Below, one piece after another: positions 8,575 to 16,545 of a stretch of 64,000 bases of DNA (within the stretch, counting starts at the first letter, position 1; the number at the start of each line of letters is the position of its first letter). The position numbers and the translations under genes were made by a program. A model generated the notes under the pieces. That model searched no databases. It was not told where the DNA came from and saw only the letters and a program-made list of their open reading frames with translations. This stretch comes from Nocardia flavorosea NBRC 108225 (GTDB lineage: Bacteria > Actinomycetota > Actinomycetes > Mycobacteriales > Mycobacteriaceae): the NCBI RefSeq assembly GCF_001613385.1, contig NZ_BDCG01000013.1:248001-312000 (forward strand). Direction: 5' to 3'.

Positions 8575-9936
8575 ATGGCAGTGGCGATGGCGTTGTTCAC
8601 ACGGGATCTGCGCGTCCACGACAACCCGGTCCTGGCCGCAGCCGCGCAGGCAGCAGAGATGCTCCCGTTGTTTGTACTCGATAAAACGATATGTGCCACA
8701 GACTATCTCAGTCCGAACAAGGCCGCGTTCCTGGTGGCCGCACTGGCCGATCTGAACGAAGGCCTGCGCCGATCAGGCGGGCATCTGATGGTGCGTCACG
8801 GCGATACAGTGCGCGAAGTCTGCCGATTGGTCCGGCAGTACGCAGTCGACGAAGTACATATCGCCGAGGACGTCAGCGCCTACAGCCGCCGTCGCGAAGA
8901 TCAGCTGCGTACGCAGTTGGCCGCGGCGAATTGCGGGTTACGCGTACATACCGGCAGCATCACTGTGGCCGCACCCGGCCGGCTCACCCCCAGCAGCGGC
9001 AGAGACCATTTCGCGGTTTTCACTCCCTATCACCGTCGCTGGGCCCAGCTCCCGGTGCGCACTCCGCTTCCGGTACCGCAACACATCCGGTTGCCGCACG
9101 GCGCCGGAAGCGAGCCGGTACCCGCCGCGACGGACCTCACGACCGGCGCCACTTCGCCGGAGTTACCCCCGGGAGGCGAAACGGCGGGCCGGCGCCTGGC
9201 GCGGGACTGGTTTCGCGAGGACATCAGCACCTACGCAGATCGCCACGACGATCTCGCCGGCGACGCGACCTCACGACTTTCGCCCTATCTGCACTTCGGT
9301 TGCCTGTCGGCAACCGAACTGGTGCATCGCAGCGACTTGTCGGCACCTGGCGCCGCCGCGTTCGTGCGACAGCTGTGCTGGCGCGATTTCCACCATCAAA
9401 TGCTCGCCGCCCGCCCGGAAACCGCCCACAGCGACTACCGCACGCGCAACGACCACTGGCACGTCGACACGGCGTCACTGGCTGCATGGCAGACCGGCCG
9501 GACCGGCTATCCGATTGTGGATGCCGGAATGCGCCAGCTCGCCGCACAGGGCTGGATGCACAACCGGTCCCGGATGATCACTGCGAGCTTCCTGACCAAA
9601 ACGCTGTATCTGGATTGGCGTCGCGGCGCGAAGCATTTCATGGGACTCCTGGCCGACGGCGATTTGGCCAACAACCAGCTCAACTGGCAGTGGGTGGCCG
9701 GTACCGGCGCCGATACCAGGCCGAATCGAGTGCTCAACCCGATTCGGCAGGCCGACCGCTACGACCCCGACGGGACCTACGTACGCCGCTGGATACCGGA
9801 ACTCGCCCACCTGCGCGGCCGCGATATCCATCGCCCATGGCGATGGCACGCGGACGGGGTCGGCGGATATCCGGCCCGGATTGTCGATCACGAGCAGGCT
9901 GCATGCGACTTCGCAGGAATACGGCAGCACGAATAG
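8575..9936 (+). CDS. phr: Deoxyribodipyrimidine photolyase
   Basis: Light-driven repair of cyclobutane pyrimidine dimers, using FAD and an antenna pigment. The 453-residue protein starts AMALFTRDLRVHDNPVL, the antenna-domain opening. The FAD-binding domain shows SRLSPYLHFGCLS, FVRQLCWRDF, and WMHNRSRM followed by LLDGDLANN-type residues (LADGDLANNQLNWQW). That NNxxNWQW stretch carries conserved tryptophans of the electron-transfer and substrate-binding region. The frame extends upstream to 8242, but homology begins at the ATG at 8575. Class I CPD photolyase is the best fit; a (6-4)-type or cryptochrome role is less likely. Confidence 0.9.
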   Translation: MAVAMALFTRDLRVHDNPVLAAAAQAAEMLPLFVLDKTICATDYLSPNKAAFLVAALADLNEGLRRSGGHLMVRHGDTVREVCRLVRQYAVDEVHIAEDVSAYSRRREDQLRTQLAAANCGLRVHTGSITVAAPGRLTPSSGRDHFAVFTPYHRRWAQLPVRTPLPVPQHIRLPHGAGSEPVPAATDLTTGATSPELPPGGETAGRRLARDWFREDISTYADRHDDLAGDATSRLSPYLHFGCLSATELVHRSDLSAPGAAAFVRQLCWRDFHHQMLAARPETAHSDYRTRNDHWHVDTASLAAWQTGRTGYPIVDAGMRQLAAQGWMHNRSRMITASFLTKTLYLDWRRGAKHFMGLLADGDLANNQLNWQWVAGTGADTRPNRVLNPIRQADRYDPDGTYVRRWIPELAHLRGRDIHRPWRWHADGVGGYPARIVDHEQAACDFAGIRQHE

Positions 9937-9995
9937 GGAAAGTGATGCAGTCCAGCCGCCGCCAGTACCTTGCTGTCCGAGGTGAAATGTCGCGC

Positions 9996-10410
9996 TCAGA
10001 CATGTCGGTGATCCACGTCCCGAGTGGCGAATCCGTTCGCCCACTGGGTAAATGTGCGAGGCGCTCTGCCGAGCAACGCCAGGGCGCGATCTTCCTGTGC
10101 GCGTAGTAACGGGTTGTCGGGTTGGAAAGCGAAAACGGGTAGGGCATAGAGCATCACGGCGATCGTGTCTTCCGGCCAGCCGTCCCGCCACCAGCGTTCG
10201 GCTGCTTGTTCCGCGGACAGTTCCACGACTTCGGCTTCGAGGCCGAGCACCGTTTCGAGCACGTTGATACGTTCGGTCGCGCTGACCGTGGTGCCGCTGA
10301 CGTCGATGGTGCCGTGGTGGGCGGAGTCCAGCAGTAGGGTCGCCGCGATCTCGGCGAGGTCCTCCTCGTGGATGAACGCATACCTTCGAACGGCCGGGTC
10401 GGCCAGGGAA
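9996..10410 (-). pseudogene. C-terminal remnant of an NmrA-like NAD(P)-binding protein
   Basis: The frame reads YAFIHEEDLAEIAATLLLD, HGTIDVSGTTVSATERIN and then PVFAFQPDNPLLRAQEDRA, the second half of NmrA/ycf39-like short-chain proteins. The N-terminal Rossmann part with the glycine motif is missing. Upstream (10411-10577) the frame stays open but has no homology. I infer a truncated, non-functional copy lying convergent to the photolyase gene. Confidence 0.6.
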
Positions 10411-10598
10411 CAATGCGGCACTGTTGCGTGTTGTAGGGAGTGCCCGCTACTGTGGGTGCAGTCTTCAGCTTGTGGATGTAGGTGGACGAGTTCCCTCCCA
10501 CAAGACTCCGCATTCCTCACTTCGGTGTTCGATGCCGTCGAATCGGCACCGCGTCCGGCCGGACGGATTCCGCCCACGACGACACCGCACTCGGCCTC

Positions 10599-10628
10599 CG
10601 CTGTAGCCGGCGAGCGCCGGCTACAGCG
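10599..10628. promoter_or_regulatory. Perfect 14-bp inverted repeat upstream of the rho-like gene
   Basis: CGCTGTAGCCGGCG and its exact reverse complement flank only two bases (AG). The site ends 56 bp before the ATG of the Rho paralogue. As DNA it could be an operator; as RNA it would give a strong GC hairpin in the leader. No T-tract follows, so it is not a simple terminator. Rho genes are often autoregulated in their leader, which makes an attenuation role plausible but unproven. Confidence 0.5.
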
Positions 10629-10684
10629 TGCAGATTTCGCGGAACCCGAATCCCTTTCAGAAACCTCACCTCAGGAGAACTTCC

Positions 10685-11845
10685 ATGCAGCACAACACTA
10701 TTCGCACACAGGCTCCCACCACCGAGGACGGTGGCATATCGGTCGCCGGGATCCTCGACATCACCGACAACCACGGTTCGCTGCGCGTCGACGGCTACCT
10801 GCCCGGACCTCGTGACGCACATGTCCCACCCCGGCTGATCCGCGAGTACGGACTCCGCCGCGGCGACACCCTCACCGGCACGGTCGGACCCGAACGCAAT
10901 AACGCCAAGCTGCCGCCGCTGGTCCGTGTCGACAGCATCAACGGGTTGCCGCCCGGCAGCACGAAATCGCGGCCGCATTTCGCCGACCTCGTCCCCATCT
11001 ACCCGGAGGACCGTTTACGTCTCGAAACCGAACCCCATGAATTGACTACGCGTGTAACCGATTTGGTCATGCCGATCGGCAAGGGGCAACGCGCCTCGGT
11101 GGTCGCACCACCCAAAGCGGGCAAGACCACCGTCCTGCAATCCATGGCGCACGGTATCGCCAAGAACCATCCCGAATGCCAGCTGCTACTGGTACTGGTC
11201 GGGGAACGCCCCGAAGAGGTGACCGATCTGTCCCGCGCGGTCCCGGCCGAGGTTGCCGCCGCGACCTTCGATCAACCGGCCCGCGACCATATCGCGCTCG
11301 CCGAACTCGCCATAGAGCACGCGAAACGCCTCGTCGAAATGGGTCGCGATGTGGTGGTGCTCCTCGATTCGCTGACCCGGCTGGCCCGCGCATACAACCT
11401 GGCCGCCGCCGGGTCCGGGCGTATTCTCTCCGGCGGCGTCGACGCCGCGGCCCTGGCGCCACCGAAGAAGTTCCTCGGTGCCGCCCGCAATATCGAGAAC
11501 GGCGGCTCGCTCACCATCATCGCCAGCGCCCTGGTCGAGACCGGCTCGCTCGCCGATACGGTGATCTTCGAGGAGTACAAGGGCACCGGGAACGCCGAAC
11601 TGAAGCTGGATCGCCACGCCGCCGACCGGCGCCTGTTCCCCGCGATCGATATCGACCGGTCGAGTACGCGCAAAGAGGAACTACTGCTGTCCCCCGAGGA
11701 GCGCACCGCCACCGGATCACTGCGTAAGGCGCTCGCGGGCCGTGATCCCGGACAGGCACTGGAACTGCTGCTGACGGGTCTGCGGCAAACCGAAACCAAT
11801 ACCGAATTCCTCACCCAGATCCGAACCGCGGACCGATCTCACTGA
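10685..11845 (+). CDS. Short second Rho-type transcription termination factor
   Basis: Ring-shaped RNA-dependent ATPase that ends transcription. From the ATG at 10685 (AGGAG seven bases upstream) it has 386 residues. The RNA-binding cold-shock fold spans about 18-95 (GILDIT to SINGLPPG). The helicase core shows APPKAGKT (141-148), a Walker B in VVVLLDSLTRLARAYN (223-238), the Q-loop SGRILSGGVD and the R-loop YKGTGN (298-303). Actinobacterial housekeeping Rho proteins carry a long basic, acidic-patch-rich N-terminal insertion and are near 600-700 residues. That is wholly absent here, so this is probably a second, accessory Rho. The 'GFGFLR'-type primary-site motif reads HGSLR, a change that may alter RNA choice. 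Confidence 0.88.
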   Translation: MQHNTIRTQAPTTEDGGISVAGILDITDNHGSLRVDGYLPGPRDAHVPPRLIREYGLRRGDTLTGTVGPERNNAKLPPLVRVDSINGLPPGSTKSRPHFADLVPIYPEDRLRLETEPHELTTRVTDLVMPIGKGQRASVVAPPKAGKTTVLQSMAHGIAKNHPECQLLLVLVGERPEEVTDLSRAVPAEVAAATFDQPARDHIALAELAIEHAKRLVEMGRDVVVLLDSLTRLARAYNLAAAGSGRILSGGVDAAALAPPKKFLGAARNIENGGSLTIIASALVETGSLADTVIFEEYKGTGNAELKLDRHAADRRLFPAIDIDRSSTRKEELLLSPEERTATGSLRKALAGRDPGQALELLLTGLRQTETNTEFLTQIRTADRSH

Positions 11846-11887
11846 CAATCGTCATTGACATCTTTTATTGACATATTTCAGTGACCG
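11841..11887. promoter_or_regulatory. Four TGAC motifs at exact 13-bp spacing before a TetR gene
   Basis: TGAC begins at 11843, 11856, 11869 and 11882. The two central copies share ATTGACAT. TGACAATCGTCA at 11843-11854 is also a small palindrome. The block is AT-rich against its surroundings and lies directly upstream of the TetR start, overlapping the rho-like stop codon. It probably contains the promoter and the operator of the 11.9-16.5 kb cluster. Confidence 0.5.
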
Positions 11888-11894
11888 CGGTCTC

Positions 11895-12512
11895 ATGGAT
11901 GCTGTGAACGCGCCGACGCAGCGGCCCCGGGGCCGGGAAGCTCAACGACTGGAAACCCGTAAGCGGGTGTTCGAAGCTGCTGTCACGGAGTTCAAGCGCG
12001 CCGGTACCGCCGGAGCCGATGTCGGCGCCATCATCGACACCGCCGGCGTCGCACGCGGCACCTTCTACTTCCATTTCCCCAGCAAAGAGCATGTGCTGCT
12101 GGAGCTGGAGCGCCGCGAAGAAACCCGGATCGCGAAGGAATTCGCCCGTTTCGTCGCCCGCCCGCACGATCTCCCGGGTGCCCTCCGGAAGGCAGTCCAG
12201 CTGGTTCTGTCGGTCGAACGCCGGGTCGGTGCGATCCTGTTCAAAGATGTGCTCGGGCTGCATTTCGCCCCGACCCGTCCGCCGGACGACGAATGGACCG
12301 ACCATCCACTGATCGTGCTGGTGGTCGAGGAGATCGGCCGGGCGCGCGACAACAGCGAGGCCGCGCAGGAAGTCGATCCGTTCCACAGCGCGGTGTTCTT
12401 CCTGCTCGGGCTGTATGCGCTGCTCACCACCACCAGCGATTCGAAATCCGTACGCGCCGCGATGCTCGACAACTATGTCACCGTCGCATTGCGCGGGATG
12501 GAGCCGAGATGA
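11895..12512 (+). CDS. TetR-family regulator of the VWA/MoxR membrane cluster
   Basis: The 205-residue protein has an N-terminal helix-turn-helix. TRKRVFEAAVTEFKRAG begins it and DTAGVARGTFYFHFPSKEH (about residues 50-68) is the recognition region. The C-terminal half is a helical ligand domain of no known specificity. It is the first gene of a same-strand run that continues with a tiny membrane peptide, a VWA protein and a MoxR-type ATPase, so local regulation is likely. The 13-bp repeats directly upstream are the obvious operator candidate. Confidence 0.88.
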   Translation: MDAVNAPTQRPRGREAQRLETRKRVFEAAVTEFKRAGTAGADVGAIIDTAGVARGTFYFHFPSKEHVLLELERREETRIAKEFARFVARPHDLPGALRKAVQLVLSVERRVGAILFKDVLGLHFAPTRPPDDEWTDHPLIVLVVEEIGRARDNSEAAQEVDPFHSAVFFLLGLYALLTTTSDSKSVRAAMLDNYVTVALRGMEPR

Positions 12513-12558
12513 GCATCCGCCATCCGGCTGTCGGGAACAGAACACCTCGGAGGTCCCC

Positions 12559-12657
12559 ATGTGGCAAGACATCGTGCGCCTGATCGTCGCCTGGGGCTCC
12601 ATGGGCGCCGTGATCGGGTTCTGGTACTGGGTCATGCGCAATATCGGGACATTCTGA
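12559..12657 (+). CDS. 32-residue single-span membrane peptide
   Basis: ATG at 12559 with GGAGG six bases upstream opens a 32-residue product whose centre, about residues 7-26, is one hydrophobic helix rich in Trp and Gly (GAVIGFWYWVMRNIG). It lies between the TetR gene and the VWA gene on the same strand. The strong ribosome binding site and the membrane-helix composition argue for a real gene. It could be a small subunit of the membrane complex encoded downstream; its function is unknown. Confidence 0.6.
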   Translation: MWQDIVRLIVAWGSMGAVIGFWYWVMRNIGTF

Positions 12658-12697
12658 GCCACCGGGTCAGTGAGCGACCGAGGCACAGGTGCCGGCC

Positions 12698-14227
12698 ATG
12701 GATGTCCGCGAAACCTCGAATGCCGCAGCGCTGGAACGTAGTTGCGCTGTCACCGCCGTCGCGTTCTCCGCGCGGCGCCGCAGCGGCGGCCGGCTGATCA
12801 CCGGTGAACGCCGGTCGTTCGGACTGAATTCGGCGCAGAGCGTCGTGCACGTGCCCTACCCGCCGCTGCCGGGGTGGACCCGGCGCACGGTGACCTGCGG
12901 GGTCGCGCTGCAATGCGCGCCGTCGAAGGAACGTATCGCCCGGTATGCGCTGCACGAACTCTCGCCCCGCGAACTCGCGAGTCTGACAGTGGTCGAGGGG
13001 GCGGTCGCGCTGGGGTGGATCGCCGCGAGGTTGCCCGGCCTGATCCCGGAATTGCGCCGGGTACTGCCGGACCTGGAAATCGGTGACCCCAAGCTGGACG
13101 GGATGGCGATACTGGACCAGGCCGTCGCGGCGGCCCGCTCCGCGCGCTCCCCGGTTCCGGACCCGATTCTCGGCACGCCCCCGCTGACCTTCCCGGCACG
13201 CAGCCGGATATCGGTCGCGGCGCGGCGCATGTACGGGCGGATGCCGTGGACCACGCCGCGTACCGACTCCTACCGCGCCATGTCGGTACCTGTGGGCGGC
13301 GAGGGCGGTGTCCGCAACCCCAACCTCCCGCCGCCGAGCCGGCCGGAGAACGACGATCTAGAGATCGCACCCGACCGTCGCGTGGGCATCCCGTACCCGG
13401 AATGGAATATGTGGTCCGGCAATTTCCTCCCCGGCCACGTCGCCGTCCTGGAACGCCGGCAGCCGAAACCGGCGCACCACCCCGCTCCCGCAGCAGTGGA
13501 CGTGCGGTGCTGGTTCCGCGAACGCACCCACCGCGCCATGACCGGCGGACTCGAGGACGGGTCGGATCTCGATACCGACCGCTATATCGGCTACTACGTC
13601 GACCTGGCGGCGGGTGCCGCACCGCAACCGCGGGTATTCCGGGAACTACTCCCCGACACCCGCGATGTGGCGACCGCCGTTCTGCTGGACGGTAGTTCGT
13701 CACTCGGGCTGCACCAGGGCCGCGCCTTCCGGCTCGAACTGGCCTGCGCGGATGCGCTGTCGCATGCCATGGCCGTCACCCGCGAACGGCACGGGATCTT
13801 CGTTTTCACCGGCAACACCCGGCATCGGGTGGAGGTCCGCTGCCTGAAGGATTTCGACGAGCCGAGTTTCGTCGACCCGGGTGGCCTCGGCCTGCAGACC
13901 GGCGGCTACACCCGCCTCGGCGCGCCGATACGGCATCTGACCAGCCGTTTACTTGCCCAGCCTGCGCAGCGGCGACTGCTGCTGATCATCGGCGACGGCC
14001 TGATCTCCGACGAAGGATACGAGGGCCGCTACGCCTGGGCGGATGTCGCGCATTCCGTCGTGGAGGCGGAAGAGGCAGGCGTCGCCGTGTACTACCTGGG
14101 CATCGGGCCCGTGCGGGTCGATCCCCTGCCCACCGTATTCGGCGACCGGCGTTCCCAGCGGATTCGCCGCGTGGAGGAACTACCGCGCGTACTCGCCCAC
14201 GTCCATCGCGAACTGGTCGCCGTGTGA
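12698..14227 (+). CDS. NorD/CbbO-type von Willebrand factor A protein
   Basis: About 509 residues. The C-terminal third is a VWA domain. The MIDAS motif DGSSS is at about residues 331-335, the metal-binding threonine lies in TGGYTRLG (about 403-410), and the aspartate lies in IIGDGLISDEGYEGRYAW (about 430-447). The 'DxYEGRY' turn is typical of NorD/CbbO proteins, which pair with NorQ/CbbQ AAA+ ATPases to insert metals or remodel target enzymes. The N-terminal two thirds are not recognised. A GTG at 12689 is an alternative start. The partner ATPase lies 147 bp downstream. No nitric oxide reductase or Rubisco subunit is nearby, so the client must be something else. Confidence 0.8.
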   Translation: MDVRETSNAAALERSCAVTAVAFSARRRSGGRLITGERRSFGLNSAQSVVHVPYPPLPGWTRRTVTCGVALQCAPSKERIARYALHELSPRELASLTVVEGAVALGWIAARLPGLIPELRRVLPDLEIGDPKLDGMAILDQAVAAARSARSPVPDPILGTPPLTFPARSRISVAARRMYGRMPWTTPRTDSYRAMSVPVGGEGGVRNPNLPPPSRPENDDLEIAPDRRVGIPYPEWNMWSGNFLPGHVAVLERRQPKPAHHPAPAAVDVRCWFRERTHRAMTGGLEDGSDLDTDRYIGYYVDLAAGAAPQPRVFRELLPDTRDVATAVLLDGSSSLGLHQGRAFRLELACADALSHAMAVTRERHGIFVFTGNTRHRVEVRCLKDFDEPSFVDPGGLGLQTGGYTRLGAPIRHLTSRLLAQPAQRRLLLIIGDGLISDEGYEGRYAWADVAHSVVEAEEAGVAVYYLGIGPVRVDPLPTVFGDRRSQRIRRVEELPRVLAHVHRELVAV

Positions 14228-14374
14228 GGGGCCCGGGCAGCAGGAAGCAAGCCCCCGGCGTGGAAGACCACAGCCGGAACGAATACGGAGGTACTGCGAG
14301 GTTCACACCGCTCGGCGTCGTGAGCGGTGGTGGGCGTGCCGAAATGCACGCCGGCGGACGGACAAGGGGTGAGG

Positions 14375-15178
14375 ATGAGCGCCGAATACTACTCGACCGG
14401 AACCGATATCGAACTGTTCCACAAAGCATTTCAACGGCGGATACCGGTGATGCTCACCGGGCCCACGGGCTGCGGTAAGACCCGGTTCGTCGAACATATG
14501 GGACAGCGGCTGGACCGGCCGGTGGTCACCGTCAGTTGTCACGACGATCTCACCAGCGCCGATCTGGTGGGCCGATTCCTGGTAACCGGCGGTGATGTGG
14601 TGTGGCGCGACGGTCCGCTCACCACGGCCGTGAAGAACGGAGCGATCTGCTATCTCGACGAGGTGGTCGAGGCCCGGCACGATTCGCTGGCGGTCCTGCA
14701 TTCGCTCACCGATCATCGCCGGGCGCTGTACCTGGACCGCGCCGGCGAGGTGGTGTCCGCGCCGGAAACCTTCATGCTGGTGTGCTCCTACAACCCGGCC
14801 TACCGCAGCTCGCTCAAGGAACTGAAACCGTCGTTCCGGCAACGTTTCATGACACTGACCATGAACTACCTGGATCCGGACCGGGAAGCGGCGGTGGTCG
14901 TCGCCGAGACCGGTGTCGCGCAGGAGACCGCCCGGCGTCTGGTGACCTGTGCCCGCACGATCCGGGAGGCCGACGAGGTCTTCCATTTCGAGCCGCCCTC
15001 CACCCGGGTGCTGGTCACCACGGCACATCTCATCGCGGCCGGCGCCGACGAGTGGGAGGCCACCCTTGCCTGCATTCTCGCGCCACTGAGCAGTAACGGC
15101 GCGATCAGCGAAGGTCTGCGCGAGATCGCGGCGGCCGCCTCGGCCGGCGCGCAAACCCCTGCCGCGCAGTCGTTCTAG
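14375..15178 (+). CDS. MoxR-type AAA+ ATPase (CbbQ/NirQ/NorQ/GvpN family)
   Basis: The 267-residue protein starts at the ATG at 14375, after GGGGTGAGG. Walker A is GPTGCGKT (29-36), Walker B is ICYLDE (91-96), sensor 1 is SYNPAYRS, and SFRQRF provides the arginine finger. The C-terminal lid (FEPPSTRVLVTTAHLI) matches the CbbQ/NorQ C-terminal domain. Such ATPases form rings that act with a VWA protein to activate an enzyme complex. Here the VWA partner precedes it and small membrane proteins follow. GvpN of gas vesicles is in the same family, and the gas vesicle operon 17 kb away lacks gvpN, but the VWA neighbour favours a NorQ-like role. Confidence 0.88.
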   Translation: MSAEYYSTGTDIELFHKAFQRRIPVMLTGPTGCGKTRFVEHMGQRLDRPVVTVSCHDDLTSADLVGRFLVTGGDVVWRDGPLTTAVKNGAICYLDEVVEARHDSLAVLHSLTDHRRALYLDRAGEVVSAPETFMLVCSYNPAYRSSLKELKPSFRQRFMTLTMNYLDPDREAAVVVAETGVAQETARRLVTCARTIREADEVFHFEPPSTRVLVTTAHLIAAGADEWEATLACILAPLSSNGAISEGLREIAAAASAGAQTPAAQSF

Positions 15179-15191
15179 AAGGAGAAACAGT

Positions 15192-15311
15192 ATGAACGAA
15201 CAGGATCGCCGGCGGCGGCGCGCGCTGATCGCCGTCCAGATCTTCGCCTACGGATTCCTGCTGGCGATGTTTCTCATCCAGCTGCACATGTATTCCGTCC
15301 GGGATTGGTAG
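15192..15311 (+). CDS. 39-residue single-span membrane peptide
   Basis: ATG at 15192 with AAGGAG seven bases upstream. The product opens with a basic cluster (DRRRRRALI) followed by one hydrophobic helix, about residues 11-30, ending QLHMYSVRDW. It starts 13 bp after the ATPase stop and ends 8 bp before the next start, so it is cotranscribed and probably coupled. It resembles a small subunit or assembly factor of a membrane complex. No family is recognised. Confidence 0.65.
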   Translation: MNEQDRRRRRALIAVQIFAYGFLLAMFLIQLHMYSVRDW

Positions 15312-15319
15312 GAGGCCTC

Positions 15320-16045
15320 GTGAAACTCTCGACGTTCTCCCTGCCCTGGCGTGGCTCCCCGGCGGCGGCCGGGCCCAAGGACGCCTACGACGAACACCAC
15401 GACGAATCCCGGCGCGCCCAGCGCGAAGCCGACTGGTGGCTCACCGGTGGAACACTGCTGATGGGCACGCTTGTTCTCGGTATCGTCGGGCTGCCGATCT
15501 TCCTGCGCGGAGTATGGCTACAGCGGCGGGCGCAGCAGTCCGGGTTGTCGGTCCGGCCGATCATCGTCACGCTGATCGGTTATCTGGTGATTCTCGATGC
15601 CGCACTCAACAGCCTCGGCTGGGCGCTGGACCTCATCGCCAACCACACGCTGATCAACCGCGTCATCCTCACCGCATGGGGCAATTTCTTCGACGCGGGC
15701 TATTTCTGGCACTACAACGAACTGTGGATCGGCGGAGCCGGGGCGCCGGGCGAGAAGGGCTGGGAGGTGGCCCTGATGCTGACCGTCTTCCCGATGCGCA
15801 TCGCCGCCGCCATCGCCTTCCTGCAGATGAAACGCTGGGGACACCAGTGGATGATCGTCACCTGCTGGTTCGGCCTGGTGATCTGGATCGGCTACACGTT
15901 CAACATGACCATGTACGCCGATGTGCGCTACGACGGGGTCGTACTGCCGGTGATCGGCTGGTGGCTCTACGACATCTTCTACATCACGCCGTTCCTGGCG
16001 ATCCCCTACCTGCACACCGTCAACCGCGAAATCTTCTCCGACTGA
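15320..16045 (+). CDS. Five-span membrane protein of unknown function, linked to VWA/MoxR pair
   Basis: GTG start with GGAGG four bases upstream; 241 residues. Hydrophobic segments at about 42-62, 80-105, 148-170, 175-197 and 205-232. The N-terminus is hydrophilic and His/Asp-rich (DAYDEHHDESRR). The loop between helices 2 and 3 carries FFDAGYFWHYNELW (about 123-136). Several membrane-embedded Trp, His and Asn residues could bind a metal or haem. It does not match NorB, CuMMO or cytochrome oxidase subunits that I can recognise. Given its neighbours it is the likely client of the MoxR/VWA pair. Confidence 0.7.
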   Translation: MKLSTFSLPWRGSPAAAGPKDAYDEHHDESRRAQREADWWLTGGTLLMGTLVLGIVGLPIFLRGVWLQRRAQQSGLSVRPIIVTLIGYLVILDAALNSLGWALDLIANHTLINRVILTAWGNFFDAGYFWHYNELWIGGAGAPGEKGWEVALMLTVFPMRIAAAIAFLQMKRWGHQWMIVTCWFGLVIWIGYTFNMTMYADVRYDGVVLPVIGWWLYDIFYITPFLAIPYLHTVNREIFSD

Positions 16046-16085
16046 CCGACCGGTAGCCGAATCCTTTCCGCTCGAAGGACTTCCC

Positions 16086-16529
16086 ATGAGCACACCCACC
16101 CCTGCCACCGACGATCCCGGAAAATCCGCGCTGCCGCCGGGCACCACCGTGCCGTTCGCACGGATGCACAAATGGTTACGCCGCGCCATTTTCGTCTGCT
16201 TGTTCGCGCTCGTCATCGAGGGCGCGTTCACGGTGCCGGCGCTCGCCCTCTGGTACGGCTGGCCGACGCTGTCGTTCACCGAGATCTGCAGTGAACTGAT
16301 GAAGGTCAGATATTCCGACGACACCCTCGAATGCCGGCATCCGTACCCGCTGTCCGGCCCGCCGTTCGGCGGACCTCCGGAAGCCGCGGGTCAGCGAACC
16401 GCGCAGGACGAATGGGGTATCCAGCCGAAGCCCGGGTGGGACCGGATCGGGTTCCGCGAACTGGTGCAGATCCACGAGGACCGCCTGGCCCGGGAAGCCG
16501 CGCAGGAGAAAGCACCCCCACCGCGGTGA
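16086..16529 (+). CDS. Single-span membrane protein with a soluble C-terminal domain, unknown
   Basis: The 147-residue protein starts after GAAGGAC. It has a proline-rich head, one membrane helix at about residues 34-58 (FVCLFALVIEGAFTVPALAL) and an outer or inner soluble part with two cysteines (ICSELMKVRYSDDTLEC). The last gene of the cluster, 40 bp downstream of the five-span protein. It may be a partner subunit. The two cysteines could form a disulfide or hold a cofactor if the domain is outside. No family is recognised. Confidence 0.65.
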   Translation: MSTPTPATDDPGKSALPPGTTVPFARMHKWLRRAIFVCLFALVIEGAFTVPALALWYGWPTLSFTEICSELMKVRYSDDTLECRHPYPLSGPPFGGPPEAAGQRTAQDEWGIQPKPGWDRIGFRELVQIHEDRLAREAAQEKAPPPR

Positions 16530-16545
16530 ACGGGCGGCGGCGGGT

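Noticed and set aside
14375..15178. That the AAA+ ATPase is the missing GvpN of the gas vesicle operon
   Set aside because: It is 17 kb away and paired with a VWA protein and membrane genes, which is the NorQ/CbbQ arrangement; the gas vesicle operon is complete without it by actinobacterial standards.
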